Shown here: piece by piece, positions 34,401-47,249 of the stretch
Layout: each line of letters starts with the position of its first letter
How positions within the stretch are numbered: the stretch's first letter is position 1
Origin: Tamarix chinensis
Lineage: Eukaryota > Streptophyta > Magnoliopsida > Caryophyllales > Tamaricaceae
Length of the DNA: 64,000 nt
Direction: 5' to 3'
Assembly (NCBI GenBank): GCA_030549775.1
Contig: CM060180.1
Coordinates: 85,697,172 to 85,761,171, forward strand
Program-made: the position numbers and the translations under genes
Notes under the pieces: generated by a model
Seen by the model: the letters and a program-made list of their open reading frames with translations, nothing else
Databases searched by the model: none
What the model was told of the DNA's origin: nothing

Positions 34401-37400
34401 CACAGAGCTCCTCATCATAACAATAATTATGGCTTATATGATTTTGAAGCACAGAACAGACAGACATTGTATCAGAAAAAGGGAACATGGATTCCTCACA
34501 AATGTACCAACCAACAATTCCAATTTTTTTCTGATTTCTCCAATATATATAACATATTTATATATGAACATAGATTTAGGATGAGAAAAAAATACTTTTA
34601 AAATAAAAATTGGGAATTGTGGCAACTGAGAATGCTAGGTGTCAGCAAGTAGGTGACAGAGTGATTCTGGTTTGATCGCACTTGCACTATCAGTGAAGAG
34701 GCCAATATTTGAGATAAACTGGAGAGAGCAGAGGGGAAAAGGAGCTTCTCTCTTCCTAATCCTCATTCAATAGCTTTGCTTTTAATTTAGTTTTTGTTCT
34801 TTTCATTTCAAGGATGGGTGAATGAGTGACAGAGTAAGAAGCAAGGACATACTTGATCTCATCTGGCTCAATGAAAAAAACCTGGATGAAAATTCGGTCA
34901 TTTTCACACAAAAACTATTGCTTGGAATGGACTCAATGAAAAAGTAGTCTGGACGCTGTAGACGTTGGAAAATTAATCTAAGGACCAGCAATGATGATAT
35001 TGATAGGAGAGGGAAGGGGAGGCAGTTATTATTTTTTATTTGTTCTTTGAAATTTCCTCAGCCATGAGATCTGGCTAAACCCATCAGTTTTGATATGTTC
35101 TCATTTCTAATTTTAGGAGTGTTCTTATATGGTCTAACTCTTTCTCTACACAGACATAGATATAGATGGATAAAGAGATTTAAACTAAAGGAAGGCAGAA
35201 CAAAAATGCTTACATGCACAGTGCATGTATGGCCAGTCACATTTGTGACCACAATCCTCCAAGAACCATTGGCATTTCCTGAAGATGCCACTGACAGTTT
35301 CACTTCCCATTCACAAACATTTAAGCGATGCATTCTTCCACCAACATAACTATGTATTTCATATGCAAGCTCTCCTAAGATGGTCTCCATTGTAGCCTCC
35401 TCTTGGTTGCCATCAATGTGAACTTCCCTGGCAGAAGAATGTGCAAGAATCAACTTTAACCCATTCAAATCATGTTGACAGAAAAGAAATGAACGAAAAA
35501 TTCAAAGTTATTACCTGTTATATGGAATGAGATCATGTATTTCCTGCTCCCTTACAATATAGAGATACATGTGAGCGTGCTCAGGCTTGACTGTTGCATT
35601 ATGAGCATTAAGTTCCAACTCTTCCATTGCAGCTGTTATGGACCTCAAGATGCTTCTCGAAGTAAAAGAGACAGATTCATGCGCCCAAAAACTTGTCGTT
35701 TCAACTCCTTGATACAAAGTGAACCCTTCATCTGAGACAGGCTGCCTCAGCAGCGTCCTGAGAAACATTCTCTGGACAGGTAGAGGCTTATCCACAACAG
35801 TGTACAGATGCCACTGGCGATCCCGCGATGGAGTGTACTTTATGTTCTCATAACCTTTAAGCTTATCCTGATTGATTGCAGACATTGGGCATAATATTAG
35901 TTCAAGCGTGAAGAATACATATAATATCATTAAACAAATATAAGTTTATGTGCTCAAACCAGTTCAAGATAAATAGACAAAGGGGGCTCCAAGTGCCGCA
36001 GCAAAGGCTCTTCATCATAATATTGCTTTTGTTGGGACCAGTAGAAGGAATGCCTCATAGGTGTTCTCCCTTCATCCCTCTGAATAATGCAGCTAATCAC
36101 CCCAACGCCAGCAGCATGGAGACTGGAACTAACTTCTTGCTCTCTGAGAGTTTTTGCTAGCTTCTTGATTCTTTCCTGAGCCTGATCTTCATCACCACTG
36201 TAATTTGTTACAAAGGTCCATTGTAAGCCATGGAGCACAAATGAATACCTCAAGTCACTGACTCACCAACATTCAACCATCAACATAAAAACAAAATCAT
36301 AAAAATACAAGGGCTAAGAAGATAAGTGAAAGCCCTGAACCTAAAGTTGTTTGTACTAGGCTGACAGAATATCTTAATTAGCAACTGGCCAACTTATTAA
36401 GGTTCTTATACTCCTAATCTTATGTATCATCCCGTGGTAAGGAACTGGAAAAAGATGCAATCTCCATATATCAGAAGATAAGCCTCTAAAGTTTCTAAAG
36501 GATGTCCACAGATTTTAAATGATAAAAATTCAACTCCAGATAGAGAACAGTTATAAGTTCCCTGTCGAGGCATATAATGGATATCTATATACCTATCCAC
36601 AACATACTTATAAAGTGGAAATCCTGCATCAAGGGTAAAATGGGAAGGACGACCATATACCTATCCTGAAGCAAACTCATCTGGTTATTAACACCCGCTA
36701 GTGCTATATGCAACAAGTTACCATGGTTGGCATGGTCAGCAGATCCAGTTGCTCTTCCAAGGGAGTTGTGAGTCGTTTCTCTCAATGCAGCACTGATCAC
36801 TGTCGGGAGAAACTGAAGAGACCTGATTATGACCATGGCTCCCCACTTCCTCTCACTGTGTTTCTCAACCAATGGTACATTAGATGTCAGGTCCTCTGAT
36901 ATATTTGTTCGTTCAATATGCTCTTGCATGAATTCCCATGAAGCAATAAGGCCATTTCTGTGCCATTGCATTCTAACACTTCCTCTTACAAGATAGGGCT
37001 GATGAAAAGTGAAAGGAAAGCATTATATAGGTAAAAGTTAAACTAGACATTATATAGGTACTTCAAAATTTAAAGCATCATACCTGGTATAACCTGAGAA
37101 TGTACGTCTCCACAACCCGGCGCTGTAAGGTGTGATCACCATGGTCAAACAAACCAACCAGAGCATCTTCAACTGCCAAAGCAGCACTGACAAGTGCCTC
37201 CATCCTTTCATTAATAGCACTTTTTCTTTTGGGAGTATCGATGTTTTCACCATCCTCTGTGAACATCTCTAACTCTGAGAGACTTCTAGCAATGCTGGAC
37301 CGAAGTTCACTCAGTTTAGTTTGCTCCAGAAGTTGACTTGCCTTAAGTGCCAACTGTAAAGATAGAAAAGGCATTAGACTTTCAACTAAAAGGTGCTTTA

Positions 37401-40400
37401 AGCTTTATAGAAGAGGCACCGATCTACACAGAATGGATATGGAAATTTGTAACATTAAGTATCATCATGTTTGCAAGCAAGCCATACAATATGAAAGGAA
37501 AAAGAAAGGCAGGCTGAACATTTAAAGCTGAAGAAAAATCCTTCTCTAGAATTTCTGACCTCAGAATAGATTGTGTGGTTCAGCAGAGAGAAACGTATGA
37601 GTTTATCTCGGTATGCAGCAGGTTTAGGGTAAACCAATTGTTCCATGAGTCGCAAAACCAATCTATTCTTGTTCTTGACACCCTACAATCCATTAAGCAG
37701 ACACAATCAGAGGTCAGTTTAGATGTCATTGTAAAAAATTAAAAAAAATAATAATAAAGGTCCACTGGCAAATTATATCACAGGGTCACTGGGATACCTG
37801 ATGTGAGAGCACGATTTCAACCACCTTTAACAAGTCTTTCTTGTATTGAAGACGAAGACGCTCAATCACATCAGCCTGTATCATTAAAATGATTAAATGG
37901 ACACACTAACAAACTCTGGGATGGAAACAAAGTATGAGATTCTGTCCGCTAAGTGATTTGGAGGTTACAATGATGCTGAATGAAATGTTAAACCCAATCA
38001 CAGGGCCTTGCTTGACACAAGGAACAACGAGTTGAAAGACCTCAAAGAACGACTTACTATTGCAGAAGCTCTTACTCCCTATAATCAGTATATTATGGCA
38101 AGGCAACGAAGTGCATAATAAGTAAAACCACAAACATTCTTGGTCCTAATTCTAGTTGTTAAGATGGGTAAGAGGCTGAGAGCTTAAGCACAAACAATAG
38201 CAGGAATTCTGACCTGAATTTTATCACTGAATAACTCTTCAACAGACAAATATTCATCAAACAGGGAGTGAACAATTGCACGGGCGTGACTCTCTCTTCC
38301 ACCTTCATAAGATTTCACCAGACTCAATAAAGGTTCAATGAGCCTCTCCAGAGCTCCTCTTTCCTTCTCAGGGCAGGAAGATAGATGGGACTACACAAGA
38401 AGCAAATAACTTAATTGCTAATGAGTAATATAATAATAGTAATAGTAATAGTAATAGTAATAGTAATAACAATAATAATCACAAGGAAAAAAAGTGAAAG
38501 CTGACTTCAAGGGCACCCCGCAGCAATTTGGCAGGGAATTCAATGGTCTGTGAACTTGAGGATCGTTCATATTCCTTGTACTTTGCTTCCAACTAAACAG
38601 AGACAGAAAAATTGCATCAGCAATGGTATACAGGCACATTGATATATTGTGCAACTGAGAAGCAAAAATATTGGAACTCACTTCAATCCTAAGATCTTTA
38701 GGAAGGCGAGTGGCCAGAACAGACAAGGACTCTTGCCACTGAAGGAAAGGGAGTTCTGGACTATCAAGACAATTCAACAGACTTTGCATTACCTGTGATA
38801 AGACAAGAATATATTTCTATGATGATTGCATCTAAGAGGAATAATCATACAATTAAATATTGGTTCCGACACGCAATATCAGCCGATATTTATGGGATTT
38901 TGGGTCAACCGATACACAAAATTGGGGATATATAGGTTATCAGCCGATATTTTACTAATATTTACCGATATATGACAATATTTAACGATATTTGTTAATA
39001 TTTGTTGTGAAATAAATTAAAAACATCACATTGTGACAATTACGACATATAAAATATTATTAGCAACACTCCAATAATGTGATACCGCGATCGCAACCAC
39101 AATCGTGACCACAATTTTGCTGCTTAGGAATAACCGTGATCTATGAAGTACTTCTACTGATCAAAATGAGATGCCTCTGCTACATGGTATGGGTGCATAA
39201 TCACTGGTGCTGTTGCTTATCAGACTCATTAAAGTATCCATTTACATATTGTGCATATGCCATGAAAGATAAAAGGTCAAAAACATTGTACTTACTTCAT
39301 CAATGTTGTGCTCATAACCTGCAAGAATCATCCGTGAAGCATTTAAGATTGCTGCACACCTCTGATGAACTTTTCCTGATACAGCAGTTGGAGGTCCAAG
39401 GACTGGGAAGCCTCCACAGAAAGGCTCTGCTTTTCTTACAGCAGAAGGATCATCAAGGTCAAGCTTTGCTATTAGCTCACCAGCCTACAAAACAACTGAT
39501 CTGTCAATTTAAAATAGAAAACCCAAAATTTATACTTAGATGCAAGGAAATAAAAAATGCAAGTCACTATTCACCTGCATGACTTGTCCTTCAGACATCT
39601 TGAAATGTACACCCCCAGAGGCAGGGGAAAGTAGTGGCATACACATTTTCATCACCTCAACTTCAGCAAATGGTGTATCTGCATCAATATGACTGCCGTC
39701 TGGAACTAAATAGCGTAACAGTTTGCATGGTGTCTCAGCAACCAACTTTGATGGATCATTATCATTCTAGACAGGAAAAATACAAAAGATAAATATCAAC
39801 CATGGTAAATGAGGATCAAAATATCTTTGCAAGCAGTACCTGAAGCAAACATGTTCTTCCATCTATGAGAAGGCGAGTTCCAACTGCTTCTTCCTCAGCA
39901 TATATCACATGACTCTTTCCATCTAACTGTAGCAAACGAAGTATGACTCAATGATTCAGATACAAAAGCAGACCTTGTAAAAATAAATCCAGCATAATGG
40001 ACACTCAATGTGCTACATTCAATCACACTTCCTCAATGAAATTACTTCTTATATGTGATTATCACCTCTGAATCACTTTGACCAATAAAGGACATAAATT
40101 GAAGTGAAACAAATAAACTAAGAATATCAGCACTTTAGGTTAGACTTATAAATGCCAAAAAAAAAATTATATTGTAACTATTAAACTGCATAATTAAGAT
40201 ATTACACCATCTAAGCCATAAACAAATAAACTCCAGAGGAAAGGTGATCTTATCAAAACTTATTGAAATTTCTGGAAAATGATTGAATTTACCTGCATCA
40301 AGAGACCTCCATCACGTAAAGTATGTATCTCTGCTTCAATCTCAGACTCATTCAGTTTCAAACTATAGCTCCCTGAGCCACGTCTGGCCATATCAATCTG

Positions 40401-43400
40401 AAGAACTACTGCATTACCACTCGATAATAACCAAGATCTCTCTATCCTAAATAAAAATAATACTCTTCCTCATCAAGCAGCATCATAATATAAAAGGCCG
40501 TACCGTATATTTGCTTCCTTCAATGTTTAGAGAAACTTGGGAGTGGACAAGTGATATATGCTGCAATCAACGGATTAACATATATATATGAATCATCAAG
40601 TAAATGCCTCAACTTATCTCATCATCTAAGCCATCTAAGCCCCCTTTTTTTGCTCATTTTTATTCTTTGTTCCATGAGTAAACCAAAAACTAACCTTGGG
40701 AGGAATTTGTCCCTTTTCAAGGTAACCAATATACTCTGAAACCATAGCTGCACTACTAGCAGATGCTTTCTGTTAAAAGCAACAAAATAAAAAAATAATA
40801 ATAAAGTCATGTTCTATTAGCTATCAAAGTTTCTCCAGAAAGATAGTTTCAGAAGCATTTGTCAATTTCAATAAGGATAGAGCTTACAAAAAGAGCCCCT
40901 CCAACCACAGAGATGTACCAAGGTGGCCTTTCAGCTCTGACCCTCATTGCTATTCTGCTATCCAGCCACCCTGTGTGAATCTTGTTGTCTCTGTAATCTG
41001 AAGCCTGAAAAGGGAACATCCATCAGTCATTAACAACAAGCTTCTGGATCACAAAGAATATTCCAAATGGCCCAAATAAAACAAGAGAAAATGGAAACAA
41101 ACTCACATGCAGCAGATCAATTGTATAATCAACATTTGTACGGATTTCTCCACGAATCTGTATTTCTTTGAGCCCAAGAACCATATTTGCTATTGCTAAG
41201 GCTCTGGATTCTCCAAATGCAAAAACATGTCCTACATCAATCTCACCAGATCAGCACTAGAACTTGACATGGCATCAATCAATGCATATAAGCACAATCA
41301 TCTCTTGAAATCTTGAAGAGACGTGACAAAACACATAAAGTCAAGAGTAATGTCTTTTGATGAATTAGGATCTGAAATTTACAGTAAAAAGGATAGAATG
41401 GGTAGCTAAAAGCAATGGAATTATAATCCGTGCATTCTTATTAATATTACATTTTAAATTTCATTTTAAGCATCATTACTCTTTATCAACCATAAATGAT
41501 TTTCCCATGCACCGCTCCATCATTAGCACATACATCTTGCAGCAAACTGTAGGCCAAGCTTGTGTTAACAAGAAACTGGATGTAACACCTTTTATCCAAC
41601 ATAGCAACAGATGTACGAGCAGCACACATTCACAACTACCTGAGGTGCGTGCTAGGACACAAAAGAAAAAAAAAAGGAAAAAAGGATGCACATTTGGAAA
41701 ATAAAATAAAACAAAGGTAGAGTGCTGAAAAGGGACCACTTGGTAAAAAGAAATGAATGCAGACAGAAAGTAAGGTGGTGAAAAGGATGTGCTTTTGAAA
41801 AGAATGTAAGGTGCTGAAAAGGGAACATTCAGTAAAAGAAGTAAAAAAAAATATGCAAATATCATCAAACTACATGCTAGAACTATATTCGTTTCTAACT
41901 GCTTATTTTCTTTTGAGGCATTTAATAATCAACTGGCTGCTAGGTTTTATCGTGATTGGCTTGAATACATGCCGCACTTGGTCAAATGATCAAATGATTC
42001 AAACTTTAATCTAAAGCTTACCAAATTGAGAATCAGAAAACTCGTGAATGCCCCCTCCAGACTGCAGTATATATAATATTCACCATCAGGCTCATTTTCA
42101 TGATTCACCAAATCAGTAAAACAGCCCTGTATGGTAAGGAAGTTGTGTACCTTAACAGAGAAGTAAGCCCAAACATTTGGCTTGCTTTTGAAACTCAGTT
42201 CCTAACACAACATCATGTAAATGCATATCATCTTCATAACTCCAAAATAGAAACTCTACAACAAAGCATATGAGATTATTCTTACCTGCAATTTTCCACT
42301 GGTAGGCTTAAACCCATCATCTGGGTCTTCACTGGTCACTCGAACAGCAACACAGTGACCTTTTGGCTTTATCGAATCTGCCGTGTCAAAATCAAACACA
42401 GAGGCAGCAACAGATGTTTTCCTCCAAGCATCATAGCCGCCACCATGTTCCTTGCCATAAAAGCGTCTGATTTCTAGTGTCGATAAAAATTCATACATTA
42501 CTCTGGTGATATATGGTGGACTATAAATAGGTTATAATGTAACTCAGAGAACAAGATTCATACCAGGGATCTGCCAAAGAGGGATACCCATGCCAACAAC
42601 TACCTGGGCTGCAGGAAGATTTATCTCAGCAATCCACTCAGTGACTGGATGCTCCACCTGTAATTAATATTATCAAAGAATATTTTCTAGATGAGTCAGA
42701 CATCAACAAGAACACATAGAAGTCATACTGGGTAGATGTAGTATCAAAAATACTATTATAGTGCATATATCTATTTTAAAACATTAAGACAAGCAATGAA
42801 TTTATCGGCTACATGTAAAATAGTCTCATGATATCAGCATTTAAACTCAGTACACAAGCAACATCAAATGATCGAACATCAAATTTATATACTGCAATGA
42901 GAAGACTCAATGATGGATAAAGCAGTTCTGCATGGCCTAGCATTATTTATCATGAGCATTTTGAAATTTCCATCATTTTTTTGTAAAGAGGACTTTGACC
43001 ATTGATGTTTCTTTTATCATGATGAATACTCCTGGGATCAGCATTAATGAAATTATTACTTGAATATTGTGCACTAATCAGGATATAGGAATGTCCATCA
43101 TCAAAACTGGTCTAAACACTATGGCTTGAAGATTGGAGCGGAAAGCATGAATTTTTTCAAGTTCCGTGGTAGCTCAAACCCACTTGGGAGAACCAAACAA
43201 TACAATCCTGCTGTCCTGTCAAACATATTAGTTGTCTTTACATTGAAATTTCTCTACAATTTAACTGAACAACTGTCACTCCTGGTATATTACTTGGCCA
43301 TTCTGATCATCATTCCTAATTCATGGGACCTGCAACTTGAATATCTTCCCTAGCTATGTAACATGCAAATGAATCATGCAAGGCCTGGCGGAAACAAGGG

Positions 43401-45692
43401 AAGCATACAGCATACCTGCAGCCGTGGGTTGAGCTCAAGAAAGTAGAAGTCACCAGTGTCCATGCTGTAGAGATATTCTACAGTAGCTGCCCCAACATAA
43501 TTTACACATTTGGCCAACCTTCTAGCTGCCTGTTCTAGCTTTTTGACAGTCCCTGGTGGTGCCACAGTTATTGGACCCTCCTCAATAATCTACTTGGAGG
43601 ACAAAGTATAGATAATTTAGAGGATAAACTAGCATGAGAGAAAGATAAATTGTCAATACTTACTTTCATTAGAGAGTAATGAAACAAGAAATATCAGGGA
43701 TATCAAAAGCACACTTGCAAGACATCAAATGATATATGTCTATGAAGCTTTACCTTTTGGTGCCGTCTCTGGACACTGCAATCACGGCTATGCAAAGCTG
43801 CAACATTGCCATATTGATCACAAAGTAACTGGACTTCTAAGTGCCGGCTCTGAATCAGATAATTAACATTTAGCATAAGTAGCTAGCACTGCCGTAGTAG
43901 GACAAAATTAATCTATAATAATGCACTTGATGCTCTCACCTGTGATGCAAGCTTCATTATAAATATTGGTGAGCCAGGAACTTCACCCTGGACTTGCTTG
44001 AACAGAGCCCTGACTTCATCATCATTGTGAACCTGTTGAGTTTCAAACAAATAGTTAGCCGTAAACCAAAATACAAGAGTCAAGCTTCTTACACAGCTAT
44101 GTTTGGCACAATAGCTGAAAATCTAATTGAAAGCTCAAAACCAAAAAACCTAGCTTTAAACTACAAACCAACTACAAGCTTATCAAAGGCTAGTTGAAGA
44201 AACTAATCGAAACAGAGCTTCCATACATCAAAACAGAGCTCCCATACCCAAAAAGAGAAAACAAAAAAAGGGGAATTGTGATCCAACCAATGCTTTTCAG
44301 CACATACACACAATCTCTCTCTTGTGTGCCAAACGAAACCCTTTGCTTTTCAGATAAAAAAACCCTTGTGCCAAACAAAGCCTTTTGCTTTTTGCCTAAA
44401 AAACTTGTGTGCCAACAAAAAAATAGAAGCTTTTTTTGTTGGGGGGGGGGGGTGTGTTGTCAAATAAACTTAAAATCAACCTTTCTTGGTCATCCAAACA
44501 TACTCTATAGTTGCCTTGTGAAACAAGAGGAAAGTGCATAACATAAAAAAAGACTATCTATTTAAACATGCAGGCAGTACAAAAATATTGCCAATATTAA
44601 GGAATTATCATCCAACGTCTGAAGCAGACCTTTCTTATGCCTTTTCCTCCACCACCCCATGATGCCTTGATCATAGCAGGGTAACCCACAACTTGACAAC
44701 TGGCAAGTGCTTCCTCAGTGGTGAAAACACAAGCCTGCCTGTATATATCATCTGGGATTGTGTCAAGGCAGCTCTCTTGGGGAACCTTGACCTGGAAATG
44801 CAGTTCAAATTGATTTGTCATGGAAATATTATCAAGATGAAGAATTAACTGAAAACGAGAAGTGACATGCATACATGGGAACCACTCCATTGGAGTGTGG
44901 GAACATTTGCAGCCTGAGCAATTAAGGAGGAACCAATTTTATCTCCTAAGGCAGCCATTGACCCAGCTGGAGGCCCCAAAAACACAATGCCTTTGGCATG
45001 CAGTGCATCTGGCAGCTCTGGGTTCTCAGATGCATGACCCCAACCCGGCCAAACAGCATCAACATGAGTACTTTCTGCCATCTGGGTGCACAAAAATTCA
45101 CAGCAGAAGTAAGCATCACAAAACTGACTTTGAATAAAAGAAGAAGAAAACTGCATAGTACAAGCTTTTATCAATACCATTCAAGCATCTCTTTTTCATT
45201 TAATTATGAATCTCATGGAGGCTGAAGTTTATCCCCAAAAGATTAATTAAAGTAGGCTAATGATAGTTGATTTAACATTCGGTCATCATATTAAAACCAA
45301 AAAATAAAAAAACACCGATATATAATAACAAACAACAGATATACCTCCAGGATGAGTTGCACATTGGCATAATTATTATTGTTAGTTCCACCAGGAACTT
45401 CAACAAACTGATCAGCCATTCGTATATGTTCTGCATTTATTCTCATGTCTTCTGGGGTAGCCATGGCCACTAACAATATGGCCTTCTCTGTTCCAAAGGC
45501 TTCATAGGCCCACGTCCTTACACTTCTAATGAATTTAACAGCTGCCATTCCATTATTAGCAATTAAAATGCTGTGGATTGGCCTCTTTCCTCCAAGAGTG
45601 TGGCAGAACTCATTGATTATGGGTAGTGCAGCAGAGTGTGTCATCGAAACAGCTCCATTAAGATAGCTATTGTTATGGCCAACAGCGGCCAT
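31405..45692 (-). CDS. ACC1: homomeric acetyl-CoA carboxylase (cytosolic ACCase), 31 coding exons
   Basis: The enzyme carboxylates acetyl-CoA to malonyl-CoA (ATP- and biotin-dependent), supplying cytosolic fatty-acid elongation and malonyl-derived compounds. Joining exons at GT-AG sites gives 6777 bases: 2258 codons plus stop, no internal stop. Exons, 5' to 3': 45345-45692, 44875-45081, 44630-44791, 43940-44032, 43754-43849, 43416-43589, 42564-42657, 42286-42473, 42151-42201, 42022-42061, 41107-41231, 40888-41004, 40695-40769, 40504-40560, 40293-40397, 39840-39926, 39575-39766, 39296-39484, 38682-38792, 38506-38592, 38214-38390, 37798-37875, 37560-37682, 37084-37353, 36661-36998, 35960-36197, 35515-35867, 35214-35427, 33902-34078, 31545-33698, 31405-31461. 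Phases agree throughout. The start [10 protein letters not shown] lies shortly before the conserved [21 protein letters not shown], leaving no room for a plastid transit peptide, so the cytosol is expected. Length and exon pattern resemble Arabidopsis ACC1 as I remember it. The gene appears intact. Confidence 0.97.
31545..33698 (-). other. carboxyltransferase domain exon (exon 30), 2154 bases
   Basis: One unbroken exon of 718 codons (about residues 1523-2240) holds nearly the whole carboxyltransferase domain, which moves the carboxyl group from biotin to acetyl-CoA. Visible family blocks are [104 protein letters not shown] and [15 protein letters not shown]. Exons upstream are mostly under 360 bases, so this size is exceptional within the gene, though a large exon here is known in plant ACC genes. 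The small last exon adds [18 protein letters not shown]. Confidence 0.95.
34294..34477. repeat. 92-bp tandem duplication in an ACC1 intron
   Basis: Two adjacent copies (34294-34385 and 34386-34477) begin AAAGGAATGGAGTTGCAC and end CATTGTATCAGAAAA. They differ at about three single positions, so the duplication is recent compared with its surroundings. It lies in the 1135-base intron between exons 28 and 29, well away from the splice sites. Confidence 0.93.
38427..38479. repeat. (AAT/AGT)n microsatellite in an ACC1 intron
   Basis: The run alternates AATAGT units and ends with AATAACAATAATAAT. It lies in the intron between exons 20 and 21, about 27 bases from the 3' end of exon 20 as counted along the gene. 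Confidence 0.93.
38885..39000. repeat. GATATT-rich degenerate repeat in an ACC1 intron
   Basis: The core CCGATATTT or ACGATATTT and its relatives (GCCGATATTT, ACCGATATAT, AACGATATTTGT, TAATATTTGTT) recur about every 12-25 bases in the intron between exons 18 and 19. The surroundings are not similarly built, so this may be a small inserted element or a local amplification. Confidence 0.6.
39575..39766 (-). other. biotin carboxyl carrier exon (exon 17), biotinyl-lysine near residue 713
   Basis: The 64-codon exon contains [18 protein letters not shown]. The lysine of MKM is the residue that carries biotin in eukaryotic ACCases; by my exon count it is residue 713. The EVMKM form is usual for eukaryotic homomeric enzymes. 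Confidence 0.95.
41717..41844. repeat. three imperfect GTGCTGAAAAGGG repeats in an ACC1 intron
   Basis: Copies start near 41717, 41770 and 41807 with GTAGAGTGCTGAAAAGGGAC, GTAAGGTGGTGAAAAGGATG and GTAAGGTGCTGAAAAGGGAA. They lie in the 790-base intron between exons 10 and 11. Confidence 0.7.
42286..45692 (-). other. biotin carboxylase domain exons (1-8)
   Basis: These exons encode about residues 1-441, most of the biotin carboxylase half-reaction domain. Visible marks are [13 protein letters not shown] near residue 42, [13 protein letters not shown] near residue 126, the glycine-rich ATP-grasp loop [10 protein letters not shown] ending at residue 239, [13 protein letters not shown] ending at residue 302, [11 protein letters not shown], and the active-site block [17 protein letters not shown] across the exon 6/7 border. 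The Glu, Asn and Arg of ELNPR, which bind metal and bicarbonate in this family, are all present. Confidence 0.93.
44090..44510. mobile_element. possible hAT-like MITE in an ACC1 intron
   Basis: The left edge TACACAGCTATGTTTGG and the right edge CCAAACATACTCTATAG are imperfect inverted repeats of the TATGTTTGG type common at ends of plant MITEs. Inside are two related copies of TGTGCCAAACRAARCC followed by TTTGCTTTT, and a run of 12 G (44441-44452). I could not find a clear 8-bp duplication, so the call is tentative. It lies in the intron between exons 3 and 4. Confidence 0.45.
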
Positions 45693-47240
45693 TGCTGAGG
45701 ATCTTAAAGGCTTACAGCAGCACTATTGCACAAAGCTATGCGACCAAACATAACAGAAAAGTCAACACAGTAACCAAAATAGGCGTAGAGATAAACAAAA
45801 TGCTGAATTTAAAAGGAAAAGATATAGATATAGCAAAAATCCAGTATGAATCTATGATGCCCATCATTGGCAGGGTGTTAAGAGGTCCAACTGTACACAT
45901 TCTCCCCTCTATTAGTTAGTAGCGGATCATTGACAGAATGACTCGCGAATACCACATGTGAGAGGATTCTTACTTTAGCCTTAACGAGTCACTCAGACTC
46001 TTAGTATTAATAGCTAGACTAACACCTCACTAAGTCCGGCTTAATTTAACTAACGATCTCTCGTGCAGTCTAAACTTTTAAAAATCCAAGTAACGAGCAG
46101 TGATCAGAAATTAATAGCATTTGCTATTTAACTTCAATAATAATATTTTTTTGGGTAAAGTTACAAACTCCTGATACTTTCTTTTGCTTTTCCACGTTAG
46201 AAGAAAAATAGGCAACAATTATGATTGATTGAAATTCTTTATACCAAAAGCACATGAATTATGACTCAAAGAAGAAAGATGGGGAACATAAAGTCCAGAA
46301 TGAGTACCTTATAAATGGTCAATCCAATTTGAAAAAGGGTACCAAAAAATCAAGTCAGCGTGGTGAAATTTTTCGATGAAATGAAGAAAGGTGAGAGTAA
46401 TGACTGAAGGGATGCAATATGTAGCACCCAGATTAAATGGAAACCGTAAATTTGGTCTAAAAGGATGGCAGCATGGTCATTAAGAGCTTCCCCATCCATA
46501 AAGCAAGAAAGGTGACATAGTGTGACTATTCATTCAGCATATATTAGCTCAACTACTCAAACCAAAACCATAACAACAATGAGAACTGAATTAAAATACA
46601 AAAATATTAACCAAAAAAAAAACCGAAATGAAAGGAAAATACCAAGAAAGCATCGAATCATGACAGACAGATAGGGAGGAGATGGGGGAAAGAAGATTGA
46701 GCGACAGACCGTTGAGCAAAAAAGCAGCAAGTCTTGAATCTGAGAAGCTGGGTACTAAAATTCTTCAATTGGGCATCTGGGTACCAATTAAATTGTTTGT
46801 CAAACAACTGTCACTGCACCGATTGCAAGTCTTTTATGTTCAAAACATTAATATCGGCAACTATAAAATGCCGTATTTCTTCTTCTACTATTTGGTTTAT
46901 ATACGTGTACATATAAGCATTATATACAAGGAGAATGACAATTACAATTACTGCGGGTGGCAGATTTGGTAGAAGGAATGGACCTTGATGCACTAACGGC
47001 CCTTTTATTTGGATCAGCACGTGGCAATCTGCCAACCCTCAAGTGCCTCAACTTTGCCTCTGCCTTTCTTCCCCCTTACATCGTAGTAATTTCCAATTCT
47101 TATCTAACTTCTGCTTGTCAATTTAAACTGTCAATTGCCGAATAAAGAGAGCTCAGAGCAGCGCAAAAAAGAAAAATCATCACCTATCCAATTTTCCCTC
47201 CCTTCTTCTCTCTCTAGACAGTTTATTTTATATTTATATT
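45693..47240 (-). promoter_or_regulatory. probable ACC1 leader and core promoter
   Basis: Upstream of the start codon on the minus strand, a TATA-like TATAAATA lies at 47231-47238 inside an A/T-rich run. It is followed by a GAGAGAGAAGAAGGGAGGG stretch, where a transcription start near 47200 would be expected. A candidate 5' splice site, GATGTAAGG, occurs near 47077. Candidate acceptors, GCATAG and CAATAG, follow a T-rich stretch about 35-60 bases before the ATG. This would put an intron of about 1.3 kb in the leader. No protein-coding sequence is supported here. This is inference; only the motifs are seen. Confidence 0.4.
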
Positions 47241-47249
47241 AAGAAACAA

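Noticed and set aside
39136..39582. 148-codon plus-strand frame
   Set aside because: Antisense to ACC1 exons 17 and 18, which are placed firmly by splice sites and domain content.
45345..45692. Plastid-targeted form of the carboxylase
   Set aside because: Conserved sequence begins about 27 residues after the start, leaving no transit peptide. An upstream in-frame exon coding one was not seen.
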